Shown here in pieces: positions 1 to 8,629 of a stretch of 64,000 nt of DNA; within the stretch, counting starts at the first letter, position 1; each line of letters starts with the position of its first letter. Below the pieces are notes generated by a model. The model was not told the origin of the DNA, ran no database searches, and saw only the letters and a program-made list of their open reading frames with translations. Position numbers and translations under genes: made by a program. Origin of the DNA: CAZSDU01 sp964429135 (lineage in GTDB: Bacteria > Bacteroidota > Bacteroidia > Bacteroidales > FEN-979); the NCBI GenBank assembly GCA_964429135.1, contig CAYSAU010000006.1, positions 1 through 64,000 on the forward strand. Reading direction: 5' to 3'.

Positions 1-743
1 CAGACTGCAAAGTATCTCCCGCTGCTCCAGGAAGGGCTTCTGCCATAGGTAAGACTAGCTTTCAGATAGGGTTTTTGTGATAAACCCAGAGTATCGTTCT
101 CGGTTATTGATTCACCTCCATTTCCGGAGGAACAATAAATAAGGCATTCATTTTCAGTGCCATATTCATACTGAGAAAAAACAAACCCCACACTATATGG
201 ATTTGCATTTATGGCTGGGAAAATAAAATCGTTAGAGAATGTAACATCTCTCATTCCTATATAATAAAGAAGAGTATTCTCATACTCAAGGGTGATAGCG
301 TTGTATCTCCAAACAAAACCTTGGCCACGATCTAAAGAAGTACATAAAATCACTCCGGAAAAAAAGAGTTTAAGATTGGTTTCGCTATTACCACAAACTG
401 CAATATCAAAGTTTTTCAATGCGCAAATTCCAGGTTCAACAATCCCTTCAAGAATATTTTCCCAATGAATACCATTATCCGTTGATTTCCAAACGGAAAG
501 CCAAAGAGCGCCACTAGTATAGTATGAATAAGCCGCATACAGCCAACCGTTAAAAGCAGAACATACAGCCACGTCTCGCTGATCACGATCAGGTTGGTCG
601 TGGATGACAATGTCTTTTCCGAACAGGGGTGATCCGTTTGTCAGGACCGGAAGCAAGGGTTTATCCCTGGAAATCTGTGCGCTCAGGTCGCGGGCAAAGA
701 CCAGGGAAAGCATGACAAAAGTAAGCATTGAAGATAATTTCAT
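1..743 (-). CDS. Secreted BNR-like protein, 3' end outside window
   Basis: The minus strand is open from an ATG at 743 to the window edge, about 247 codons with no stop. The first 22 or so residues form a signal peptide (MKLSSMLTFVMLSLVFA, cleavage near LSA-Q), so the product is exported. The mature part contains a motif of the form WKSTDNGIHW, which is typical of BNR/sialidase-like beta-propeller repeats, suggesting an extracellular propeller. The C terminus, where a T9SS sorting domain would be expected, lies outside the window. A well-formed Bacteroidota promoter sits about 110 bases upstream at 852-883. The function is unknown. The reading frame is secure from its length and from coherent composition throughout; the assignment to the BNR group is an inference from one repeat. 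Confidence 0.8.
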   Translation of the reverse strand, partial: MKLSSMLTFVMLSLVFARDLSAQISRDKPLLPVLTNGSPLFGKDIVIHDQPDRDQRDVAVCSAFNGWLYAAYSYYTSGALWLSVWKSTDNGIHWENILEGIVEPGICALKNFDIAVCGNSETNLKLFFSGVILCTSLDRGQGFVWRYNAITLEYENTLLYYIGMRDVTFSNDFIFPAINANPYSVGFVFSQYEYGTENECLIYCSSGNGGESITENDTLGLSQKPYLKASLTYGRSPSWSSGRYFAV

Positions 744-851
744 GATGATATTTTTAAGTTCCAAACAGGAAATTTTTTTCACTTATCAGGGTAGAAAATT
801 TGTTAATCATTTTTGCAATAAAATTCCGGGATATAAAATCGCTTGAAATAA

Positions 852-883
852 CAAAGATAACGCGGGATCAGGCGAATGTCAAA
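852..883 (-). promoter_or_regulatory. Bacteroidota sigma-A promoter
   Basis: Read on the minus strand, a TTTG box (880-883) and a TATCTTTG box (852-859) are separated by 20 bases. This matches the known Bacteroidota primary promoter, TTTG at -33 and TAnnTTTG at -7. It faces the partial secreted-protein gene starting at 743 and predicts a leader of roughly 100 bases. The stretch 744-1074 holds nothing else that I can recognise. Confidence 0.65.
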
Positions 884-1074
884 TATATGAATGTGAATAG
901 CTTAGGCGATTTTTGCCGATTTTCAGGCATAACAAAAACTATGCCAAAACTTAATCACATGTCGTTCAACAAGATATAAAAATGAATAATTTTCGAAGTG
1001 TCAAAAAATTAGACAGTAGATTGTTAATAACTTTATGAAAGGTGTGGTATGTTTTTCCAGTAGCTATTACCGGA

Positions 1075-1581
1075 TTATTGTTTGAACATCTTTTCCACGA
1101 TAAGTACCTCTCCGTTATTGCTCACCCTGACGTAAGCGATTCCGGGGCGGATTTTATTATACACATCAAAAGAACGGACTTTCAGGCCATCTTGCTGGTA
1201 TTCCTGCATAAGGGTTCTCAATACGGCTCCGGAGCAATCGAGGATCTCGATCTTGACATTGCCTGGTTCAGCAGTGGAATAGATTACATTGAGGGTTTGA
1301 TCGACAGGGTTTGGCATGATGCGGAATGCTAAGTTTTCTTTGGGGCGCATCATTCCGCCGGCGCACATATTGGGATCCGGGACATCAAAGCCTTTATCAA
1401 ACAGCGCATAGGTTTTAAATTGTTTGACCGGAGCGGGTGGAACTACTTTTACGGGAGGGACGATGATGATTTTCGGTTTTTTTCTGCAGGGGCAATCATC
1501 ATCTGCGGCAATGACAGCCATGTAACAGGTGGTAAACACAATGGCCAGAATGAGGTTTAACCGGGTTTTCATGGGTTTCAT
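1075..1581 (-). CDS. Small secreted protein with T9SS-type sorting domain
   Basis: The product is 168 residues with an N-terminal signal peptide (hydrophobic segment around residues 8-25). A Cys-Pro-Cys segment and a proline/valine-rich linker follow (residues 28-52). The last 75 or so residues have the shape of a type A T9SS C-terminal sorting domain: an NPV-type opening, an internal VKIEILDCSGAVLRTL strand pair, and a closing VRVSNNGEVLIVEKMFK strand. T9SS cargo is exported through the outer membrane and often anchored to surface lipopolysaccharide. With so little sequence besides the sorting domain, the mature function is unknown. An alternative start three codons in (1572) would also give a good signal peptide. 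The gene is convergent with nothing and divergent from the kinase gene at 1721. Confidence 0.75.
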   Translation of the reverse strand: MKPMKTRLNLILAIVFTTCYMAVIAADDDCPCRKKPKIIIVPPVKVVPPAPVKQFKTYALFDKGFDVPDPNMCAGGMMRPKENLAFRIMPNPVDQTLNVIYSTAEPGNVKIEILDCSGAVLRTLMQEYQQDGLKVRSFDVYNKIRPGIAYVRVSNNGEVLIVEKMFKQ

Positions 1582-1720
1582 TTTCTGTTTTGTACGTTTG
1601 GCAGGCGGAATGGTTGCACTTTTTCATGCAGAATAAGTATCTGTAAGTATTTATGGGGTAAATGTACCTGGGATGGGAAGATATGTTTTATTACTTTTGC
1701 CGGATAAATACCGAAAAAGG

Positions 1721-2713
1721 ATGAAAAAAATACTGGGTATGGGCAATGCCCTGGTGGATGTGATGATCCCGCTGGAAAGCGACGGGATTCTGGAATCATT
1801 GGGACTTCCCAAGGGAAGCATGCAGTTGGTCGATAAAGAGAGGAGCAATGCCGTATTGACGGCATTAAAAGAGTATCAAAAGAGCCAGTCGGCAGGAGGG
1901 TCAGCAGCCAATACGATTCACGGCTTAGCCATGCTGGGAGCGCCGGCCGGATATATCGGCGTGATCGGGGAAGATGAACTCGGTGGTTTTTTCGTTCGCG
2001 ACCTGATCCAGGCCGGGGTGGAGCCGCACATGATACACAGCAGTCAGGAAACCGGACGGGCGCTGGCGTTGGTGACTCCCGATTCGGAGCGTACTTTTGC
2101 TACCTTTTTAGGCGCAGCCATTGAGCTTTCGGCCGGAAACCTGAGGACTGAGATGTTCAGGGGATATTCCTATTTTCACATAGAAGGCTACCTGGTGCAG
2201 AACCATGAACTGATCCGCCGGGCGGTTGCCCTGGCCAAAGAAAACGGGCTCGTCGTTTCCCTCGACCTGGCGAGCTATAATGTAGTGGAAGCCAACAGGG
2301 AATTCCTGCAGCAAATGATCAATGAATACGTGGATATCTTGTTTGCCAACGAGGATGAGGCCAGGTCGCTGACCGGTCATGAACCGGAAAACGCCCTGAA
2401 AGAAATCGGGAAATTCGTGGAAATCGCCATCGTGAAAACCGGTGGCAAGGGTTCCCTGTTAAAAACCATATCGGAATATTGTGAAATCGGGATTATCCCG
2501 GTCACACCCATCGATACTACCGGCGCCGGAGATCTGTATGCAGCCGGTTTCCTGTACGGACATTCAATCGGGCTGCCCTTGCAGAAATGCGGTGAATTAG
2601 GTGCCCTGCTCGCAGGGAACGTGATCGAATTCATGGGCTCCAAAATGTCGGCCGAAAGATGGACTTACCTGAAAGCTTTGTTGAATTCCTCATTCCTCAT
2701 TCCTCAATCTTAA
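1721..2713 (+). CDS. PfkB-family (adenosine/ribokinase-like) kinase
   Basis: The protein has 330 residues, the usual length for PfkB sugar or nucleoside kinases, which transfer the ATP gamma-phosphate to a sugar hydroxyl. The N terminus (MKKILGMGNALVDVM) is the first Rossmann-like strand. A GGSAANT motif (around residues 60-66) is the substrate-side signature. The C-terminal DTTGAGD motif (around residues 264-270) supplies the anion hole and catalytic Asp. In Bacteroidota close relatives are annotated as adenosine kinase. I chose ATG 1721 because the longer in-frame start at 1673 adds 16 non-conserved residues and runs through a TACTTTTG -7 promoter box at 1692-1699. Exact substrate is not settled by the sequence. 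Confidence 0.88.
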   Translation: MKKILGMGNALVDVMIPLESDGILESLGLPKGSMQLVDKERSNAVLTALKEYQKSQSAGGSAANTIHGLAMLGAPAGYIGVIGEDELGGFFVRDLIQAGVEPHMIHSSQETGRALALVTPDSERTFATFLGAAIELSAGNLRTEMFRGYSYFHIEGYLVQNHELIRRAVALAKENGLVVSLDLASYNVVEANREFLQQMINEYVDILFANEDEARSLTGHEPENALKEIGKFVEIAIVKTGGKGSLLKTISEYCEIGIIPVTPIDTTGAGDLYAAGFLYGHSIGLPLQKCGELGALLAGNVIEFMGSKMSAERWTYLKALLNSSFLIPQS

Positions 2714-2717
2714 TTCC

Positions 2718-2748
2718 TTTGTTATTTCCCTAACATTTAATATTTTTG
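2718..2748 (+). promoter_or_regulatory. Bacteroidota sigma-A promoter of the EF-G2 gene
   Basis: A TTTG box at 2718-2721 and a TATTTTTG box at 2741-2748 are separated by 19 bases, a near-ideal match to the Bacteroidota consensus. It lies just after the kinase stop and about 53 bases before the EF-G2 ATG. The EF-G2 gene therefore probably has its own promoter and is not only read through from the kinase gene. Confidence 0.7.
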
Positions 2749-2801
2749 CAGTCCTTTTCAGGAAAAACTATCATTCATCTATTTTATAATCATTGTTCAT
2801 C

Positions 2802-4937
2802 ATGAAGGTATTCCAAACCAACGAAATCCGTAACATTGCCCTGATCGGGGGTGCAAAATCAGGAAAGACCACCCTTGCCGAAGCCATGCTGTTTGAAGGC
2901 GGCGTTATCAGCAGAAGGGGTTCAGTGGAAGATAAGAACACCGTTTCCGATTATCGCCCCATTGAGCTGGAGCGGCAGAATTCCGTATCGGCATCCATTC
3001 TTTATACCCTTTTCGATAACAAAAAAATAAACATCATCGACACACCGGGTTTTGACGATTTCTGCGGAGAAGTCATTTCCGCCCTGCGTGTCGCCGACAC
3101 TGCCCTGATGGTTGTGAATGGGCAGAACGGCGTGGAAGTCGGAACAGAAATTACATGGCGGCATACCAACCGAATGAACACTCCCGTGGTTTTCGTGATT
3201 AACCATCTGGATCAGGAACATGCCAATTTCGAAGAGACCCTGCGTCAGATGAAAGCCCAGTTTGGAAAGAATATCACCCTGATGCAGTATCCGGTGAATG
3301 CAGGTGCGGGATTCAATTCAATCATTGATTTGCTGAAAATGAAGCAATACAAATACCCGGCCGGAGGAGGGAAACCTGAAATCACAGACATCCCTGAAAC
3401 AGAAAAATCAAAAGCCGGAGAGATGTATTCCGCCCTGGTGGAAGAGTTGGCTTCCAAGGACGAATCTTTGATGGAAATTTTCTTCGATAAGGGAACCTTA
3501 ACAGAAGAACAGATGCAGCAGGTGCTGAAGTCAGGTTTGATCAGCCGCAATATTTTTCCGGTGATGTGTAGCTGTGCCAAACAGGATATGGGCGTTGGCC
3601 GTTTGCTGGAGTTCATTGCCGGCAGCGTTCCTGCTCCCAATGAAATGCCTGGTGTTAAAACAAAAGATGGCAAGCAGTTAAAATGCAATGTGACTGATCC
3701 CACCTCTGCTTTTATCTTTAAAACTTCCATTGAACAACACCTGGGGGAAATTTCTTATTTCAAGGTTTTTTCCGGAGAGATCACCGAAGCCATGGACATG
3801 GTCAACCCTGCCCGTCAATCGAAGGAAAGATTGTCACAGCTCTTCGTGATTAATGGAAAGAACAGAGAAAAAGTGGAGAAAATGATTGCCGGGGATATTG
3901 GGGCCACCATCAAACTGAAAAACTGCTATACCAACAATACCCTGAATTCACAGAAGAATCCGGATGATGTCATTGAGCCTACCACTTTCCCTGATCCTAA
4001 ATTCAGAACCGCTGTTAAAGCAAAAAATACGGCAGATGACGAAAAAATCAGCAGCATTCTCAATGAGCTGGCCAAGATGGATCCGACCCTGATCATGGGA
4101 TATTCCCGTGAGCTTAAACAAATGATTCTTCAGGGGCAGGGGGAACTTCACCTGAACCTGGCCAAATGGCATGTTGAAACACTCGAAAAAATTCCCATCG
4201 AGTTTTATGCTCCGCGTATTCCTTATCGTGAGACCATCACCAAGTCGGCTAAATCGATGTACCGCCATAAGAAGCAATCGGGGGGATCGGGGCAATTTGG
4301 TGAAGTGCATATGATGATCCAGCCTTATCGTGAAGGTATGGCCGATCAGACGGAGTTTCCTATCCGTGGCCGTGACGTGATCGACCTCGAATGGGGAGGA
4401 AAGTTGCAGATGAATAATTGCATCGTGGGCGGCGCCATTGATGCCCGCTTTATGCCGGCTATCCTCAAAGGAGTGATGGAGAAGATGGAAGAAGGACCGC
4501 TAACCGGCTCTTATGCCCGCGACATCGTATTCAACGTTTATGACGGGAAGATGCACCCTGTGGATTCCAATGAAATTTCCTTCAAATTAGCCGGACGTAA
4601 TGCTTTTAAAGAAGCTTTCAAAAATGCCGGTCCGAAAATTCTGGAGCCCATCTATGATGTGGAAGTCATCGTGCCCGAAGATAAAATGGGTGAAGTCATG
4701 ACTGATCTTCAGGGTCGCAGAGCCGTGATCATGGGGATGGACAGCGAAGGCAACTACCAGAAAATTATGGCCAAGGTGCCGCTGGCTGAACTTAACCGTT
4801 ATTCCACTGCCCTGAGCTCAATCACCAGCGGACGAGCTACTTATAACATGAAATTTGCTGAATATACACAGGTGCCCGGTGATATCCAGGATAAGCTGCT
4901 CAAGGCCTACGAAGAACAGGAGAAAGACGAAGAATAA
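2802..4937 (+). CDS. fusA2: Elongation factor G paralogue EF-G2
   Basis: The 711-residue protein has the EF-G domain order: GTPase domain (about 1-270), domain II, domain III, domain IV (around RHKKQSGGSGQFGEVH) and domain V (SNEISFKLAGRNAFKEAFK, LQGRRAVIMGM). It resembles, from memory, the second EF-G of Bacteroides thetaiotaomicron, reported to translocate ribosomes without GTP hydrolysis. The sequence supports this: switch II reads DTPGFDDF, with Phe84 where canonical EF-G has the catalytic His, and the guanine-specificity motif NKxD reads NHLD (134-137). The P-loop (GGAKSGKT) is intact, so nucleotide may still bind. The start is ATG 2802; TTG 2793 would add three residues. An MFS gene follows after two bases, suggesting co-transcription. 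Confidence 0.9.
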   Translation: MKVFQTNEIRNIALIGGAKSGKTTLAEAMLFEGGVISRRGSVEDKNTVSDYRPIELERQNSVSASILYTLFDNKKINIIDTPGFDDFCGEVISALRVADTALMVVNGQNGVEVGTEITWRHTNRMNTPVVFVINHLDQEHANFEETLRQMKAQFGKNITLMQYPVNAGAGFNSIIDLLKMKQYKYPAGGGKPEITDIPETEKSKAGEMYSALVEELASKDESLMEIFFDKGTLTEEQMQQVLKSGLISRNIFPVMCSCAKQDMGVGRLLEFIAGSVPAPNEMPGVKTKDGKQLKCNVTDPTSAFIFKTSIEQHLGEISYFKVFSGEITEAMDMVNPARQSKERLSQLFVINGKNREKVEKMIAGDIGATIKLKNCYTNNTLNSQKNPDDVIEPTTFPDPKFRTAVKAKNTADDEKISSILNELAKMDPTLIMGYSRELKQMILQGQGELHLNLAKWHVETLEKIPIEFYAPRIPYRETITKSAKSMYRHKKQSGGSGQFGEVHMMIQPYREGMADQTEFPIRGRDVIDLEWGGKLQMNNCIVGGAIDARFMPAILKGVMEKMEEGPLTGSYARDIVFNVYDGKMHPVDSNEISFKLAGRNAFKEAFKNAGPKILEPIYDVEVIVPEDKMGEVMTDLQGRRAVIMGMDSEGNYQKIMAKVPLAELNRYSTALSSITSGRATYNMKFAEYTQVPGDIQDKLLKAYEEQEKDEE

Positions 4938-4939
4938 AC

Positions 4940-6184
4940 TTGTCTGAAAAACACGATGCATACGCTGTCCTGAAAGTCCGGGATTTCCGGTTGTTCCTGA
5001 CATTCCGTTTTTTCACCACCATTGCTTTCCAGATGCAGGGCCTTATTGTAGGCTGGCAGATGTATGAACTGACCAGAGATCCCCTGGCCCTGGGGCTGAT
5101 CGGCCTAGCCGAAGCTTTGCCCAACATCGCCACCGCCCTTTATGCCGGTCATGCAGCCGACCGATACAACCGTAAGCGTATCATTGTCATCTTTACCCTG
5201 CTTTTTTTGGTCGGAACCACATTGTTGTTTTTATTTTCTATCAAATCCATTGGGATCATTGGCATTTTCGGCGTGTTCCCGATCTATCTAGTCGTAATGA
5301 TCTCAGGGGTCTCGAGAGCTTTTCTTTATCCTTCCATCATTGCCCTTATGTCGCAACTTATTCCCAGGTCGTTGTTCACTAATGCTTCCACCTGGAATTC
5401 CACCATGTGGCATGTGGCCGCCATTACCGGTCCTGCCCTTGGAGGGATGATCTATGGGTTTCTGGGCGTTCGTGTCGCTTACCTCTGTGTCTTGTTCTTC
5501 CTTATGCTGGCGTTGATTTTACTATTTATCGTGAAAAGTCCGCCCATGCCAAAAATTGTATACGGAGAAAAACTGCTTTATCGTTTAGCCTCAGGATTAA
5601 AGTTCGTTTTCAAAAACCAGATCCTTCTGGGAGCCATGTCGCTCGATATGTTTGCCGTCCTTTTCGGTGGCGCTATCGCCATGCTACCGGTTTTTGCAGC
5701 CGAAGTATTGATGGTTGGACCCCAGGGATTGGGTTTTTTAAGGGCTGCCCCTATGGCAGGAGCCGTCATCATGTCGCTGGTGATGGCACACCGTCCGCCC
5801 ATGGTTCAGGCCGGAAGGTATATGATGATCGGGGTAGCGGGATTTGGATTGAGCATCATCTGTTTTGCCCTCTCGCATAATTTTTATCTTTCCCTTGCAC
5901 TCCTTATGTTCAGCGGCATGTTCGACAACGTCAGTGTGATTATCCGGGCAACGGCCATGCAACTTCTCACTCCAGATGAAATGCGCGGAAGGGTTGCTTC
6001 GGTTAATGCCATCTTTATCGGATCTTCCAATGAGATCGGTTCTTTCGAATCAGGCGTCGCGGCCAAACTCATGGGGCTTATTCCCTCGGTGATCTTCGGT
6101 GGCATGATGACCTTGGGAATCGTAGGGTTTACGGCGAAGTTTGCACCTAAACTGAGGAAATTGAATCTTAGGGAAATTGGGTAA
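4940..6184 (+). CDS. MFS transporter (EntS/MFS_3-like exporter)
   Basis: The protein has 414 residues with about 12 predicted membrane segments and the typical MFS motif A between helices 2 and 3 (GHAADRYNRKRI). A second, weaker motif (MRGRVASVNAIFIGSSNEIG) in the C-terminal half is typical of the EntS/MFS_3 exporter group. It should move a small molecule across the inner membrane with proton exchange; the substrate cannot be told from sequence. The frame begins with a TTG at 4940, only two bases after the EF-G2 stop, and no in-frame ATG precedes the first helix, so TTG with translational coupling is the best start. The pairing with EF-G2 has no obvious functional link. Confidence 0.85.
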   Translation: MSEKHDAYAVLKVRDFRLFLTFRFFTTIAFQMQGLIVGWQMYELTRDPLALGLIGLAEALPNIATALYAGHAADRYNRKRIIVIFTLLFLVGTTLLFLFSIKSIGIIGIFGVFPIYLVVMISGVSRAFLYPSIIALMSQLIPRSLFTNASTWNSTMWHVAAITGPALGGMIYGFLGVRVAYLCVLFFLMLALILLFIVKSPPMPKIVYGEKLLYRLASGLKFVFKNQILLGAMSLDMFAVLFGGAIAMLPVFAAEVLMVGPQGLGFLRAAPMAGAVIMSLVMAHRPPMVQAGRYMMIGVAGFGLSIICFALSHNFYLSLALLMFSGMFDNVSVIIRATAMQLLTPDEMRGRVASVNAIFIGSSNEIGSFESGVAAKLMGLIPSVIFGGMMTLGIVGFTAKFAPKLRKLNLREIG

Positions 6185-6186
6185 GA

Positions 6187-6219
6187 GGTGACAAAGGAAT
6201 ACTTTGTTACGCGGTCACC
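6187..6219 (+). terminator. Possible hairpin after the MFS gene
   Basis: An ACAAAG / CTTTGT stem with a five-base loop (6191-6207) lies just after the MFS stop and is flanked by complementary GGTG (6187-6190) and CACC (6216-6219) arms. No uridine run follows, so this is only a possible transcription terminator. The rest of 6220-6402 shows nothing recognisable. Confidence 0.3.
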
Positions 6220-6402
6220 CAATAATCAAAGAAACAAATGAATCAACCCTTTATAATCAGCTTTCTTCATTATGCAACCCTTGCCATAAACCAGTAAGAC
6301 CTAACGGCCGGTTTCCATTAATGCCGTTCCCAGAAAACTCAGAGCATTAGTCTTGAAATGAAGAGAAGTCGGGTTATAAATATTAAAATTTTCCACCAGG
6401 GG

Positions 6403-6849
6403 CTATGGTCGTGAAATGGTATAAGGAAAATAACTACGCATCACAGCGCCATACTGATAATAGGCGAAGGTTCCGGAACAGACCATAGAGGTCGGGTTAA
6501 AGATTCCGTTAAGGTGGACAGGGCCATCTGGGCCATCGGTTTCCAGGATGATATCAAAAGTGTTGCTGCTGATATCGGCCAGGCCTGAACTACTGTTCTT
6601 TACATAGCGAACGGAACCCCCTTTTGCATAGTGTACTGAGGCAATAACCGAAGTTATATATAAACTGCCCCCGATCTTATCCACGTACAGATAGATGGAA
6701 TCTTGATCCGTGCTTTGTAACCAGGCACCCATCAGTTGCATGTTTTCAGGGTCCTTGGTTTTCTTGCAGGACAGTACTGACATCAACAAGCTGGCGCTGA
6801 GAAGGAGAAAAAACAGAGTTTTTCCAGAGAAAAAAAAGTTTGTTTTCAT
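6403..6849 (-). CDS. Small lipoprotein, tandem paralogue 2
   Basis: The protein has 148 residues with a lipoprotein signal peptide ending in the lipobox LMSVLSC (Cys near 28), so it should be lipid-anchored. The mature part begins with QLMGAWLQSTDQ and is predicted to be all beta strand, resembling small lipocalin-like Bacteroidota lipoproteins. It shares a pattern with the upstream gene: a QL(I/M)G(T/A)W opening, a (G)ILYVSS/(G)SLYITS strand and an LxGxFxxTxMVxxGxF strand near the C terminus. The two genes are thus probably a tandem duplication. The start lies one base after the stop of the upstream paralogue, so the two are co-transcribed. Function is unknown. Confidence 0.75.
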   Translation of the reverse strand: MKTNFFFSGKTLFFLLLSASLLMSVLSCKKTKDPENMQLMGAWLQSTDQDSIYLYVDKIGGSLYITSVIASVHYAKGGSVRYVKNSSSGLADISSNTFDIILETDGPDGPVHLNGIFNPTSMVCSGTFAYYQYGAVMRSYFPYTISRP

Positions 6850-6850
6850 A

Positions 6851-7321
6851 TTAATTGGCTTTGGTGGCGGTATAAGATCCGGTAATTTTGACAGTGGAGG
6901 TTCCCGATTGAATTGGGAAAGCGGTAGTGAATTTCCCTTTGAGTACCATGGTGGTCAGGTCAAAATGTCCGTAAAGGTAATCGGATTCCGAATATCCTCC
7001 ATAAGGTCGAAAGATAAAACTGGTATCAACAACTGCGGCGACTGCAGTGGAAGAAGGCACATCATAATCCATGGTCTCTCCTCCGGCAACCAGATCATTG
7101 ACAACACTGTATTTGTAAGAGGACACATACAAAATCCCGTTAAAATTAATAATTCCAACTTTAATGGGCTTGCCCTGGGAAGTCACCCCTGTCCAGGTCC
7201 CTATTAACTGGGGGAAATCCGGATCAGGAATGATGGGATCATCATTTTGGTTGCAGGAAAATAAAAAGAATGAAAACAAGCCTGTAATAAGAAACAACAG
7301 CAAGAGGTGTGATTTTTTCAT
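6851..7321 (-). CDS. Small lipoprotein, tandem paralogue 1
   Basis: The protein has 156 residues with a signal peptide and lipobox LFSFFLFSC (Cys near 23), followed by an acidic, proline-rich linker (NQNDDPIIPDPDFP) that is usual after the lipidated Cys of Bacteroidota surface lipoproteins. The rest is a beta-rich domain starting QLIGTWTGV, paralogous to the downstream 148-residue lipoprotein. A minus-strand promoter at 7344-7371 lies directly upstream, so this is the first gene of a two-gene operon. Function is unknown; a lipocalin-like fold is only a guess from the GTW motif and strand pattern. Confidence 0.75.
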   Translation of the reverse strand: MKKSHLLLLFLITGLFSFFLFSCNQNDDPIIPDPDFPQLIGTWTGVTSQGKPIKVGIINFNGILYVSSYKYSVVNDLVAGGETMDYDVPSSTAVAAVVDTSFIFRPYGGYSESDYLYGHFDLTTMVLKGKFTTAFPIQSGTSTVKITGSYTATKAN

Positions 7322-7343
7322 AAGGATGCCTCGCTTTTGTTTT

Positions 7344-7371
7344 CAAAGGTAAGGCTTATTTGTTTTTCAAA
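7344..7371 (-). promoter_or_regulatory. Promoter of the lipoprotein pair
   Basis: Read on the minus strand, a TTTG box (7368-7371) is followed after 16 bases by TACCTTTG (7344-7351), matching the Bacteroidota -33/-7 pattern with slightly short spacing. It lies about 22 bases upstream of the lipoprotein start at 7321. Confidence 0.5.
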
Positions 7372-7432
7372 GCGTACAGCATGATTTTTTTTATAATTTT
7401 GATCCCGTTTTTATCTTAAACAAAAGCTTTTC

Positions 7433-8629
7433 ATGTACGGAAAATTCCAGCATTATCTGCAGAAGCAAATCGAGGGTATTCATCAGGATGGGCTTTACAA
7501 GACAGAGCGGATCATAACCACACCTCAGGGTGTGGAAATACAGACCAATGGCAGGAAAGTCCTGAATATGTGCGCCAATAATTATCTGGGGCTTTCCAAT
7601 GATCCCCGTGTTATGGCAGGAGCGAATTATACCTTTTTTCGGTATGGTTATGGGTTATCTTCGGTGCGGTTTATTTGTGGCACCCAAAAAGTCCATAAGG
7701 AACTTGAGGCAAAGCTGAGTGAGTTTCTGGGCATGGAAGACACCATTTTGTATTCTTCTGCTTTCGATGCGAATGGCGGGGTGTTTGAACCTTTGTTAAG
7801 CGAGCAGGATGCCATCATTTCCGACGAGTTGAACCATGCCTCCATCATTGACGGGATAAGACTATGCAAGGCAAAGCGGTTCCGTTACAAGAACAATGAT
7901 ATGGATGACCTCGAAGAAGTGCTTCAGGATGCCAGTGAAGCAAGGTTCAAACTGATTGTTACTGATGGTGTTTTTTCCATGGACGGGATTATTGCCAAGG
8001 TGGATAAGATCTGCGACCTGGCGGAAAAATATGATGCCTTGGTTATGGTTGACGATTCCCATGCCACCGGCTTTGTCGGGAAAACCGGCCGGGGAACTGT
8101 TGAACATTGCAATGCCCAAGGAAGGGTGGACATTATTTCTACTACTTTCGGGAAGGCACTTGGAGGGGCATCGGGAGGCTGTATCTCCGCTAAAAAGGAG
8201 ATCGTCGAGTTGCTGCGGCAGCGCTCACGGCCGTATTTATTCTCCAATACCCTTACTCCGGCCATAACCGGAGCCACGCTCGAGGTGCTCAACATGCTTT
8301 CTGAGACCACAGTACTTCGGGATAAATTATTTGAGAACACTCAGCTTTTCAGAAAGGGAATGGAAGATTTCGGATTCCAGATCGTCCCGGGGATACATCC
8401 TATTGTTCCTGTTTTATTCGGTCATCTTCCCAATGATGCCAAGCTTTCTCAGGATTTTGCCAACGCCCTGCTCGAAGAAGGTGTGTATGTGATCGGATTT
8501 TATTATCCCGTGGTACCGAAAGGGAAATCCCGCATCAGGGTTCAGATCAGCGCAGCACATTCCATGGAACAAATCGGCTTCGCGCTTGATAAATTCAGAA
8601 AAGTCGGAAAAAAACTGGGTGCCATTTGA
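7433..8629 (+). CDS. kbl: 2-amino-3-ketobutyrate CoA ligase (Kbl1)
   Basis: The 398-residue PLP enzyme of the alpha-oxoamine synthase family matches glycine C-acetyltransferase closely over its full length. It cleaves 2-amino-3-ketobutyrate with CoA to glycine and acetyl-CoA, or runs in reverse. Seen motifs: CANNYLGL, SSVRFICGTQ, LNHASIIDGIRLCKAKR, VTDGVFSMDG, VDDSHATGF, the PLP lysine in TTFGKALGG (Lys241) and the C-terminal FYYPVVPKGKSRIRVQ. One segment differs: the usual MDSHGFG before SSVRF reads FFRYGYG, and SCFDANGG reads SAFDANGG. A TAATTTTG -7 box lies at 7394-7401. The acpS gene starts inside its stop codon. A threonine dehydrogenase, the normal partner, lies further along at 30958-31917. 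Confidence 0.9.
   Translation: MYGKFQHYLQKQIEGIHQDGLYKTERIITTPQGVEIQTNGRKVLNMCANNYLGLSNDPRVMAGANYTFFRYGYGLSSVRFICGTQKVHKELEAKLSEFLGMEDTILYSSAFDANGGVFEPLLSEQDAIISDELNHASIIDGIRLCKAKRFRYKNNDMDDLEEVLQDASEARFKLIVTDGVFSMDGIIAKVDKICDLAEKYDALVMVDDSHATGFVGKTGRGTVEHCNAQGRVDIISTTFGKALGGASGGCISAKKEIVELLRQRSRPYLFSNTLTPAITGATLEVLNMLSETTVLRDKLFENTQLFRKGMEDFGFQIVPGIHPIVPVLFGHLPNDAKLSQDFANALLEEGVYVIGFYYPVVPKGKSRIRVQISAAHSMEQIGFALDKFRKVGKKLGAI

Noticed and set aside
3245..3730. 161-codon open frame on the minus strand inside EF-G2
   Set aside because: It is fully inside a strongly conserved gene, with shadow-like composition and no domain.
5407..5880. 157-codon plus-strand frame inside the MFS gene
   Set aside because: Cys/Arg-rich composition typical of an out-of-frame reading of a membrane protein gene.
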